NCBI GenBank assembly: GCA_948330435.1
Contig: CAOJBY010000048.1
Location: forward strand, 1 to 13,006
Source: an uncultured Lachnoclostridium sp.
GTDB taxonomy: Bacteria; Bacillota; Clostridia; Lachnospirales; Lachnospiraceae
Length of the DNA stretch: 13,006 bases
Reading direction: 5' to 3'
In this document: piece by piece, positions 1 to 5,648 of the stretch
How positions within the stretch are numbered: position 1 is the stretch's first letter
How the letters are laid out: each line of letters begins with the position of its first letter
The notes under the pieces: generated by a model
The model's database searches: none
What the model was told of the DNA's origin: nothing
What the model saw: the letters and a program-made list of their open reading frames with translations, nothing else
Translations under genes and position numbers: made by a program

Positions 1-88
1 TTAGGTCACCAGTCAGATGGTAGCCAAACAGAGTGAAAGATATAGCCTCGATTGTAATTTGGACATAACGCTCTATCAAAGAGATTTT

Positions 89-165
89 GCGGTATGTAAC
101 TATATCAATGGTAGAACACGCAGCTGTTAACCATGAGGGTGTTGGTTCGAACCCAACTTGGAGAG
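89..165 (+). pseudogene. Degenerate, apparently chimeric tRNA (Asn anticodon GTT)
   Basis: The 3' half is canonical. The anticodon loop CTGTTAA (124-130) carries GTT (Asn) at 126-128. A 5-nt variable loop AGGGT (136-140) follows, then a perfect T arm, GTTGG-TTCGAAC-CCAAC (141-157). The D-loop consensus CAATGGTAGAACAC (106-119) is also present. Every stem nevertheless fails on its 5' strand. Acceptor strand 158-164 (TTGGAGA) has no partner upstream, D stem TATC/GAAC forms only two pairs, and anticodon stem CGCAG/CCATG is mostly mismatched. From memory the 5' half (GCGG...CAATGGTAGAACAC.CAGC) resembles clostridial tRNA-Gly, so this may be a Gly/Asn chimera. No CCA is encoded. It is probably a pseudo-tRNA left at the edge of a tRNA cluster. 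The tRNA-like identity is well supported, the loss of function is likely, and the chimera is inference. Confidence 0.6.
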
Positions 166-175
166 TTTGGGGAAT

Positions 176-206
176 CCTGTAAACGTACACGTTTGCGGGT
201 TTTTTT
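176..206 (+). terminator. Rho-independent terminator after the tRNA-like gene
   Basis: The arms CCTGTAAACGT (176-186) and ACGTTTGCGGG (189-199) pair along their length with two G-U wobbles; the innermost pair opens to make a 4-nt loop. Seven T residues follow at 200-206. The element sits ten bases after the tRNA-like sequence, as expected for the end of a stable-RNA transcript, and it insulates the DUF5714 gene downstream. Confidence 0.8.
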
Positions 207-312
207 AAATTTTTGGACGGAATATTTGTTTGTGCTTACAGCCTTTCAATTTAGATTGCAAACAATGGACAGCCATCTTAAAATAAAATATATGAATTGG
301 GAGGAAACTTTC

Positions 313-1089
313 GTGAAGGAAGAGTGTCTGATATGCAAAGCTCCATTGGAATATCTGGAAACAGATGTTTTTATGGAATGTGCAATATGCCACAAAAAAG
401 AAAGCAGTAAAACCAGATGCATTCAGGGACATTATGTATGCAGCGAATGTCATATGCAGGGGCTGGATTCAATTATAGCGTTGTGTATGAATGAAACGTC
501 AAAAGATCCTTGTTTTATCATAGAAAAAATGATGGATATGCCATTTTGCCATATGCACGGACCGGAACACCATGTAATGGTTGGTTCGGCTCTTCTGACA
601 GCATACAAAAATGCCGGTGGAGCCATAGAGCTTCGTGATTCATTGATTGAAATGCTGAATCGTGGGAAAAGTGTGCCCGGTGGAGCTTGCGGTTTTTGGG
701 GAGCTTGCGGTGCCGGAATCAGTACGGGAATGTTCATATCCATTATTTTAAAATCTACGCCACTGGAGAATGAGCCTTTTGCCTTGTCTCATCAGATGAC
801 ATCAAAATCACTTGGAAAAATCGGAGATATAGGAGGTCCCAGATGTTGCAAGAGAGATTCTTTTCTATCAATCCTTACTGCCATTGATTTTGTGAAAGAA
901 CATTTTGAAGTTGAGATGGAGAAGTCACATATAATTTGCCGCTATGCATCGCAAAATAATCAATGTATTGGAAAAAGATGTCCGTTCTCCAAGGCGAATC
1001 ATCCGGCTTTTTTGCGTTCAGATACTATTCTGTGTTCACAGAAAGCAGGCGGAAAGCCTGGAAGATCCAGATTCAAATCTTCCCTGTAA
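313..1089 (+). CDS. DUF5714 family cysteine-rich protein
   Basis: The product is 258 residues if it starts at GTG 313, which is preceded by GGGAGG (299-304) at an 8-nt spacing. The open frame reaches back to 133, but that extension runs through the terminator and is not part of the family. The N-terminus has two zinc-ribbon-like CxxC pairs (CLIC near residue 5, CAIC near 24), then CSEC near 42. These are followed by the DUF5714 signatures CHMHGPEHH, VPGGACGFWGACGAG, GGPRCCKRDSF and NQCIGKRCPF. The repeated Cys/His pattern suggests metal binding. The family's function is not established, although the domain also occurs fused to methyltransferases. The recognisable domain ends near nt 993. The last ~31 residues do not look like the family and may be translated GH36 remnant (HPAF...GKPGRSR), so the native stop was probably lost in a rearrangement. 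Identity is firm; function is unknown. Confidence 0.85.
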   Translation: MKEECLICKAPLEYLETDVFMECAICHKKESSKTRCIQGHYVCSECHMQGLDSIIALCMNETSKDPCFIIEKMMDMPFCHMHGPEHHVMVGSALLTAYKNAGGAIELRDSLIEMLNRGKSVPGGACGFWGACGAGISTGMFISIILKSTPLENEPFALSHQMTSKSLGKIGDIGGPRCCKRDSFLSILTAIDFVKEHFEVEMEKSHIICRYASQNNQCIGKRCPFSKANHPAFLRSDTILCSQKAGGKPGRSRFKSSL

Positions 1090-1091
1090 TA

Positions 1092-1336
1092 GTTCTGGTC
1101 AACCTGTCAAATCCCGAAGTATGTGAATATGTTATCCATTCGGTGGTGGGACTTTTAGAGGCGGCAGGTATGACGCAGGAATACTTTATTATATGCCCCA
1201 GACCAGGGCAAGTGATAATTCGGATTCTGTCTTGGGAAGTAAAAAACAGATTGCCTTTTATAAAGACATACGCCAGGTGCTCTGCAAGGGAAAGTTTTAC
1301 CGACTCTTAAATCCTCAGACGGGAAACAGGAAATGA
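1092..1336 (+). pseudogene. GH36 alpha-galactosidase remnant (frameshifted, internally deleted)
   Basis: Two frames give GH36 sequence. Nucleotides 1092-1172 read VLVNLSNPEVCEYVIHSVVG, matching the strand and helix before the nucleophile motif. The frame beginning near 1157 reads GGRYDAGILYYMPQTRASDN, then KQIAFYKDIRQVLCKGKFYR, ending at TGA 1334-1336; these match the region after the active site. The KWDMNR nucleophile segment that should lie between them is missing, as is the block between SDNSDS and KQIAFY. Residues HPAF...GKPGRSR encoded at about 994-1059, in the DUF5714 frame, may be the upstream continuation. Such enzymes release galactose from raffinose-type sugars in the cytoplasm, but this copy cannot be active. 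Family recognition is from memory and confident because several separate blocks fall in the right order. Confidence 0.75.
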
Positions 1337-1470
1337 CGAAGGAAGAACACTACCAGGTTTCGGCCATGGAAAAGAATGTGACTTACAGTCCCCTTGTAGG
1401 AGAGGCAATATCAATGAGTGAAGTGCTGATTCATGTAGGCGTGAATACGATGGAGCTTAATGGCAGACAG
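1333..1470 (+). pseudogene. PTS EIIA(Glc)-type domain remnant with the middle deleted
   Basis: From ATG 1333 the frame reads VTYSPLVGEAISMSEV and then directly LIHVGVNTMELNG. The first block is the opening strand pair of an EIIA glucose-type domain. The second is the active-site segment, where the His of LIHVG corresponds to the phosphorylated His90 of E. coli Crr. About 50 residues that normally separate them, including the second active-site His, are absent. The junction is in frame at 1425/1426. After ELNG (about 1464) homology stops. The fragment overlaps the end of the GH36 remnant by 4 bp, which suggests both came from one sugar-uptake locus such as an alpha-galactoside PTS. It is non-functional. 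The identification is good; substrate specificity cannot be read. Confidence 0.7.
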
Positions 1471-1507
1471 GAAGATACACTGTTCAATACTGCATTTGAA
1501 AAGGAAA

Positions 1508-1632
1508 TCAAATCTTGCCACGGGCATACGGACGGGTGCGTCGTGGCTCTGTTATTACCGGGCACTACAGATCGGAGAGGCTTCCAAGGTAGTGCCGGTG
1601 GATAAACTCAGCGTTGTGATTACACTTTTGCT
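1508..1632 (+). pseudogene. EamA-family transporter fragment
   Basis: In the frame of 1460 the sequence reads TGIRTGASWLCYYRALQIGE, then ASKVVPVDKLSVVITLLL. This is the characteristic first part of the second EamA (drug/metabolite transporter) repeat, in which a helix with a tryptophan leads into a conserved AS.VVP.DKLS stretch. Only about 40 residues survive, out of roughly 140 for the short single-EamA family or 300 for the long one. Homology begins abruptly near 1508 and ends abruptly at about 1629, where the opposite-strand GNAT remnant begins. No start codon or ribosome site belongs to it. Confidence 0.65.
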
Positions 1633-1935
1633 GTCTCCCACGCAGGCGTTCAATAGTTCTGTGGAATAACCATGCCCTTTGAAAGAACCTGCCAGCCATA
1701 GACAGTCAAAATACATATAGCCCTCTGCGTCAATGGGATTCCAGGCATTTTCAGCAGGTATATATTCAATAAAACACTTTCCCCGCTGTTTGCTTTTTAA
1801 GAAAATCAGACCCTCATCAAAACGTTCTTTCAGCCAGGTCTTTTTTGAAGAAACCTGAATATCATGATTGTTTGAAATCGCACAGCATATATGTTCTTTT
1901 TCCATATTTTCATTTGTTACTCTGATGAATTCCAT
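1627..1935 (-). pseudogene. GNAT N-acetyltransferase, C-terminally truncated
   Basis: The start at 1935 has a good ribosome site (GGAGG on the minus strand, 1943-1947) and gives MEFIRVTNENMEKEHICCAI, the usual N-terminus of a clostridial GNAT family related to YoaP. Residues 72-103 (GYMYFDCLWLAGSFKGHGYS onward, ending LLNACVGDSK) include the strand and the G-x-G-x-S-like loop that binds the acetyl-CoA pyrophosphate. At residue 103 (nt 1627) homology stops exactly where the oppositely oriented EamA scrap ends. The frame runs on as unrelated sequence to a stop at 1555. The last part of the GNAT fold and any C-terminal YoaP-like domain are gone. An in-frame upstream ATG behind a second GGGAGG adds about 25 residues but does not fit the family. 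It is probably non-functional. Confidence 0.7.
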
Positions 1936-2059
1936 AAAGATACCTCCGTAAATTCCAATGTATTTAAAGCTTATATGGTATTTAGCATAACACACATACC
2001 CTGACATCATTCTACCTCCCAAAATAAGAATACCATAAAAATCATCCAAAAGGTGAATC

Positions 2060-2088
2060 TTTACAAATGTATATAAATGCGTTAGAAT
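2060..2088 (+). promoter_or_regulatory. Promoter of the PilZ gene
   Basis: TTTACA (2060-2065) and TAGAAT (2083-2088) are separated by exactly 17 bp and lie 36 bp before the PilZ start. Each box differs from the sigma-70/SigA consensus at one position. Confidence 0.7.
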
Positions 2089-2124
2089 GAAGAAAAGATA
2101 TGCTGTGAAAGGAGTAAACGGAAG

Positions 2125-2475
2125 ATGCAGGAAAAAAGAAACAGCAGGCGGATGAGTTTATCAGCTAAGCTATTGATTAAAAATTTAAATGATACTACCG
2201 ATAAACCGGAAGAGGTAGAGATCGAGGTGTTGGATGTATCAAAGACGGGTGTTGGATTTGTTTGCAGTGCTCCGTTAGCCATTGGGGCAGTATATGAGAC
2301 CCTTTTGAAAATCTGGAACGAGGATGAGATCCATGCATTTTTGAAAGTGGTTAGGATTGAACAGACGAAAGATGAGAAATATATTTGTGGAACTATTTTT
2401 ATTGGACTTCCGGAGATGAATGCTGCCCGGATAGAAGTCTATGATCTTTTAACTCGTATTCAGGCAGAAGAATAA
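2125..2475 (+). CDS. PilZ domain protein (cyclic-di-GMP binding)
   Basis: This is a 116-residue single-domain PilZ protein. Both cyclic-di-GMP motifs are visible: RxxxR as R5-N-S-R-R9 at the extreme N-terminus, and D-x-S-x-x-G as DVSKTG at residues 37-42. A beta-barrel-like remainder follows (VGFVCSAPLAIGAVYETLL onward). In this family, ligand binding wraps the arginine motif onto the barrel, and the protein acts as a cytoplasmic adaptor for second-messenger control of motility, adhesion or secretion. No partner domain is attached and no cyclase or flagellar gene is nearby, so the output is unknown. AAAGGAG at 2108-2114 is the ribosome site. The gene has its own promoter and terminator and so is monocistronic. 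Confidence 0.85.
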   Translation: MQEKRNSRRMSLSAKLLIKNLNDTTDKPEEVEIEVLDVSKTGVGFVCSAPLAIGAVYETLLKIWNEDEIHAFLKVVRIEQTKDEKYICGTIFIGLPEMNAARIEVYDLLTRIQAEE

Positions 2476-2533
2476 TGGTAAATATAGGTTCAAACAAAAG
2501 TTTATTTTTTCTTTGAAACGTTTTTGAATAAAA

Positions 2534-2582
2534 ATGGCGGTTACTCTTGCGGAAATTGAGTAGCCGTCATATTTTTGTTTTC
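2534..2582 (+). terminator. Rho-independent terminator after the PilZ gene
   Basis: A 13-bp stem pairs ATGGCGGTTACTC (2534-2546) with GAGTAGCCGTCAT (2558-2570), including two G-U pairs and an 11-nt loop. The tail ATTTTTGTTTT (2571-2581) follows. An A-rich run precedes the stem, so it could work in both directions. A weaker TTCAAA/TTTGAA pair at about 2490-2516 precedes it. Confidence 0.85.
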
Positions 2583-2643
2583 CCAGGGGGAATATAATGC
2601 TACAGGGTTTTGATTTTGCAAAAAAGTTTCTAAGAGAAAAAGA

Positions 2644-2672
2644 TTTACATTAAAATCAGATTTTACTATAAT
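2644..2672 (+). promoter_or_regulatory. Promoter of the FtsA-like gene
   Basis: TTTACA (2644-2649), a 17-bp spacer and a perfect TATAAT (2667-2672) lie 63 bp upstream of the coding start. The position right after the PilZ terminator supports an independent transcription unit covering the FtsA-like gene and probably the amidohydrolase gene. Confidence 0.8.
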
Positions 2673-2735
2673 GGAATTTAGAAAAAACTGTGAGGGCAGA
2701 GAAAAAGACTGCTCCAATGACACAGGAGGGAAAAC

Positions 2736-4778
2736 ATGGCAGCAGGACAGATAAAAAAGACACAGATTCAGGCAGAACAGACCATATTTGCTCTGGATAT
2801 CGGAACACGGAGCATCATTGGAATGGTGGGAACGGTAGAGAATGAGAAAGTACGGATCGTTGCTATTGAGAAAGAGGAACATACGGAACGGGCAATGATC
2901 GACGGACAGATTGAGAATATAGATAAAGTGGCGACATTGGCAGGAAAGGTGAAACAGCGGCTGGAGAGCAAGCTGCATTTCAAGCTGGAACGCGTATGTG
3001 TTGCAGCAGCAGGCCGGGCACTCAGGACCAAGCGTGCGGAGTTTGAGATGGAACTTCCCGGAACGGAGTTGATTGACGATGAGGTGATCAGCCGTTTGGA
3101 GGCTGGAGCTATCGGCAAGGCAGAGGAAGACTTTGATGCGGAAAATCGAGCTGCGGAGGATAACCGGCGTTTTTATCTGGTGGGTTATACGGTATGCCAA
3201 TACTATTTGGATAAATATATGATTTCCAGCCTGAAAGATCACCGGGGAAAGCAAGTGAAAGTAGATTTGATTGCTACTTTCCTGCCCAGTGAAGTAGTGG
3301 AAAGCCTGTATACTACCATGAATAAGATAGGTCTTGAAGTGGCAAGCATTACTTTGGAGCCTATTGCGGCCATTAATGCTGCTATTCCGGCTAATTTGCG
3401 TCTTTTGAATTTGGTGATGGTAGATATTGGTGCAGGAACCTCGGATATTGCTGCCTGTACGGATGGAAGTGTGACCGGATATACGATGGCTACAGTGGCG
3501 GGGGATGAAATCACAGAGACGTTGATGAAACAATATCTGGTAGATTTTCAGACGGCTGAGTCTATGAAAGCTCAGGTAGATCAGAGTGAGGAGATCACTT
3601 TTACGGATATTCTGGGATTTGAGCAGAGCATTTCCAGGGAGGAACTTTTGAATAGTATTCAGGATACCTCAGATTTGCTCTGCAAGGAAATTGCGGAAAA
3701 GATTTTGGAGATAAACGGCAATCCGCCATCGGCGTTATTTCTGGCAGGAGGCGGCAGTAAGTTGACAGGTCTCAAGGATGGACTGACAGCGGCTCTTCAG
3801 ATGGATACTAAGCGGGTGGCCATTGCCGGAAATAATTTTCGGACCAGTGCATTTTCAGAGGAATATGATTTGAATAACCCGGAATATGCAACGCCACTCG
3901 GAATAGTGGTTTCTTCTGGATTGAATCTTATAAATGCCAGCTTTCGGGTGATCTTGAATGGAAGGCCGGCGAACCTGTTCCGTAGTGGAAGTTTCACGGC
4001 TTTGAATCTTTTGATGATGAACGGATACAGTTTCCTGGATATTATGGGACGCAGCGGCTTTAATCTGGTTGTGACTGTCAATGGAAAGCGAAAAGTGTTC
4101 TATGGCACACCAGTAGAGCCGGCAATCCTATTGATTAATAAAGAGGAAGGCCGTCTATCCACAATTATTCAGGCTGGTGATGAGATTGATTTTACACCTG
4201 CAGTTTCCGGTACGTCGGCATCGGCTTGTCTGGGGGATATAGAGGGGGCAGCAGAATGTGAAGAACTGACTCTTAATGGTGTGGCTGTGGATTTAGAGAC
4301 ACCTTTGAAAACAGGCGATGTGATTGTGATGAGAAAGCCGGGCGAGGAAGCGGATGCGGAGGAGGCTACCGAAGGGGCAAAAGCATCGGAAGAAATAATA
4401 GAGGCACAGGAAGTGGCAATGGTGGAAATGGAAGAGACAGTTGAGTCAGAAGAGGCGGTGGAGCCTACTTTAAATCCGCAGGGGAATTTTGCACAGCGTT
4501 CTGTTCTGGCGGCGACGTCCACCATGTCCCGAAATGAGGAAAAGGAAACAATACCTATAGGGTCGCAGGAGATACATTTTCACCTGAATGGCATGCCCAT
4601 TAGCCTGCCAAGGAAAACAGATGGAACATCCTATTTTCTGATGGATATGATTCAGCATTCCGGGATTGACTTGAAGCAGCCCAAAGGGCGGATTGTCCTC
4701 AGCGTAAACGGAGTGCAGGGCCTGTTCCAGCAGGAATTGAAAGAAGGGGACAATATCCGCATTGAGGAAGAAATGTAG
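2736..4778 (+). CDS. FtsA/PilM-like actin-fold protein with C-terminal beta-grasp-like repeats
   Basis: The product is 680 residues; AGGAGG at 2724-2729 sets the start. Residues ~16-400 follow the FtsA plan: phosphate-1 loop ALDIGTRS (19-26), a 1C-like segment (~85-180) containing VCVAAAGRALRTKR, phosphate-2 loop MVDIGAGTSD (228-237), and an adenosine-type motif FLAGGGSKLTGL (335-346). ATP binding and polymer formation are expected from the family. Bacterial FtsA is usually about 400-430 residues with a C-terminal amphipathic helix. Here about 280 extra residues contain related units: NG..P..L...VNG...GDEI (about 405-486), LTLNGVAVDL...TGDVIV (511-531) and FHLNG...LSVNG...GDNIRI (615-676). 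A Glu/Ala-rich linker (about 536-605) lies before the last unit. The units resemble ThiS/MoaD/TGS-type beta-grasp domains (inference). No ftsZ is adjacent, so this may be an accessory paralogue rather than the divisome FtsA. Confidence 0.8.
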   Translation: MAAGQIKKTQIQAEQTIFALDIGTRSIIGMVGTVENEKVRIVAIEKEEHTERAMIDGQIENIDKVATLAGKVKQRLESKLHFKLERVCVAAAGRALRTKRAEFEMELPGTELIDDEVISRLEAGAIGKAEEDFDAENRAAEDNRRFYLVGYTVCQYYLDKYMISSLKDHRGKQVKVDLIATFLPSEVVESLYTTMNKIGLEVASITLEPIAAINAAIPANLRLLNLVMVDIGAGTSDIAACTDGSVTGYTMATVAGDEITETLMKQYLVDFQTAESMKAQVDQSEEITFTDILGFEQSISREELLNSIQDTSDLLCKEIAEKILEINGNPPSALFLAGGGSKLTGLKDGLTAALQMDTKRVAIAGNNFRTSAFSEEYDLNNPEYATPLGIVVSSGLNLINASFRVILNGRPANLFRSGSFTALNLLMMNGYSFLDIMGRSGFNLVVTVNGKRKVFYGTPVEPAILLINKEEGRLSTIIQAGDEIDFTPAVSGTSASACLGDIEGAAECEELTLNGVAVDLETPLKTGDVIVMRKPGEEADAEEATEGAKASEEIIEAQEVAMVEMEETVESEEAVEPTLNPQGNFAQRSVLAATSTMSRNEEKETIPIGSQEIHFHLNGMPISLPRKTDGTSYFLMDMIQHSGIDLKQPKGRIVLSVNGVQGLFQQELKEGDNIRIEEEM

Positions 4779-4819
4779 TCATTTGAAATTTTTCGTGACA
4801 GAGAAGGAAAAAATTTTTT

Positions 4820-5611
4820 ATGAAGATAGCAGACATCCATGTACATGTATTTCCGGATAAGCTGGCGGAAAAGGCGGCTCATTCCATCGGTGAATTTTAC
4901 GACAAAACCGCTTATACCATAGCGAGTACGGACCGTCTGGCCAAGGAGCTGGAGGAAGCCGGAATCAGCCGCTGCGTGATCAGCAATTCCGCTACCACGC
5001 CAAAGCAGGTCCACAATATCAATACCTTTTTGGCCCAGGCAGCTCGTGAGCATCCTGGCTTTATTGGCTTTGGCTCTCTCTATCCGGGGATGGAGGGGTA
5101 TGAGGAGGAACTGGACCGGATGGAAGAACTTGGGCTTCGGGGGCTTAAGATTCATCCGGATTTTCAGAAGGTTCCCATTGATGCTTCCTGCGGTATTGAT
5201 ATGTACCGATCTATTGCCAGAAGAGGTTTGCCGGTGCTGTTTCATATGGGGGACGACCGATATGACTTTTCTTCTCCTAAGCGTCTGACGAATCTTCTGC
5301 GAAAAGTGCCGGATTTGAAAGTGATTGCGGCTCATTTTGGCGGGTGGACGATTTGGGAGAGATCCCTCAATCACCCGCAGCCAGAGAATGTTCTCTATGA
5401 TACCTCCAGTACAATTCCGCTTGTGTCCAGGGAGCTGGTGTACCGCATGTTCGATCGCTTTGGGCCGGAACGGTTTTTGTTCGGCTCTGATTTTCCCATG
5501 TGGAAGCCAAAGGATGCGGTGGAGCAGGTCTCAAGTTTTGACTTGGGTGAGGATGTGATGGAGAAGATTTTGTATGGAAATTTCTGCAGGCTTCTGGGGA
5601 TGAACAATTAG
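4820..5611 (+). CDS. Amidohydrolase-2 (ACMSD-like) family metal-dependent hydrolase
   Basis: The 263-residue protein is a TIM-barrel amidohydrolase of the PF04909 type. Metal-site motifs occur in order: HxH as DIHVHVFP (H7, H9), GLKIHPDF (K110, H112), FHMGDD (H142), AAHFGGW (H172) and FGSDFPM (D224). Family members are cytosolic Zn-dependent hydrolases or decarboxylases acting on small carboxylated or aromatic substrates; the substrate cannot be read here. The gene starts 41 bp after the FtsA-like stop, with GAGAAGGA upstream of ATG 4820 as ribosome site, and I see no terminator between them. Co-transcription is therefore likely, although the functional link is obscure. The length is somewhat short for the family but all motifs are present. 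Confidence 0.85.
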   Translation: MKIADIHVHVFPDKLAEKAAHSIGEFYDKTAYTIASTDRLAKELEEAGISRCVISNSATTPKQVHNINTFLAQAAREHPGFIGFGSLYPGMEGYEEELDRMEELGLRGLKIHPDFQKVPIDASCGIDMYRSIARRGLPVLFHMGDDRYDFSSPKRLTNLLRKVPDLKVIAAHFGGWTIWERSLNHPQPENVLYDTSSTIPLVSRELVYRMFDRFGPERFLFGSDFPMWKPKDAVEQVSSFDLGEDVMEKILYGNFCRLLGMNN

Positions 5612-5620
5612 AAAGCAGAA

Positions 5621-5648
5621 GAGGTGCGGACTATTCCGTCCGCACCTC
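5621..5648. repeat. Perfect hairpin between convergent genes
   Basis: GAGGTGCGGAC (5621-5631) and GTCCGCACCTC (5638-5648) form a perfect 11-bp stem with a 6-nt loop. It lies between the convergent amidohydrolase and M56 genes. One arm encodes the last M56 residues and the M56 stop codon falls in the loop. Neither side has a clean T-run, so termination in either direction is possible but not certain. Confidence 0.6.

Noticed and set aside
1..88. A second tRNA-like sequence around CAGATGGTAGCC (15-26)
   Set aside because: There is a D-loop-like string and a possible TGAAA loop, but no stems or T arm could be built. Nothing else is recognisable in this stretch.
133..312. Longer N-terminus for the DUF5714 protein
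   Set aside because: It would cross the tRNA-like sequence and the terminator. GTG 313 with GGGAGG upstream fits the family start.
2541..3533. A 330-codon open frame antisense to the FtsA-like gene
   Set aside because: It starts opposite the coding region, has no ribosome site or family resemblance, is Cys/His/Ser-rich as expected of an antisense reading, and runs into the PilZ terminator.
5621..5648. The hairpin as a definite bidirectional terminator
   Set aside because: The stem is perfect, but neither side has a proper T-run, so it was listed only as a hairpin.
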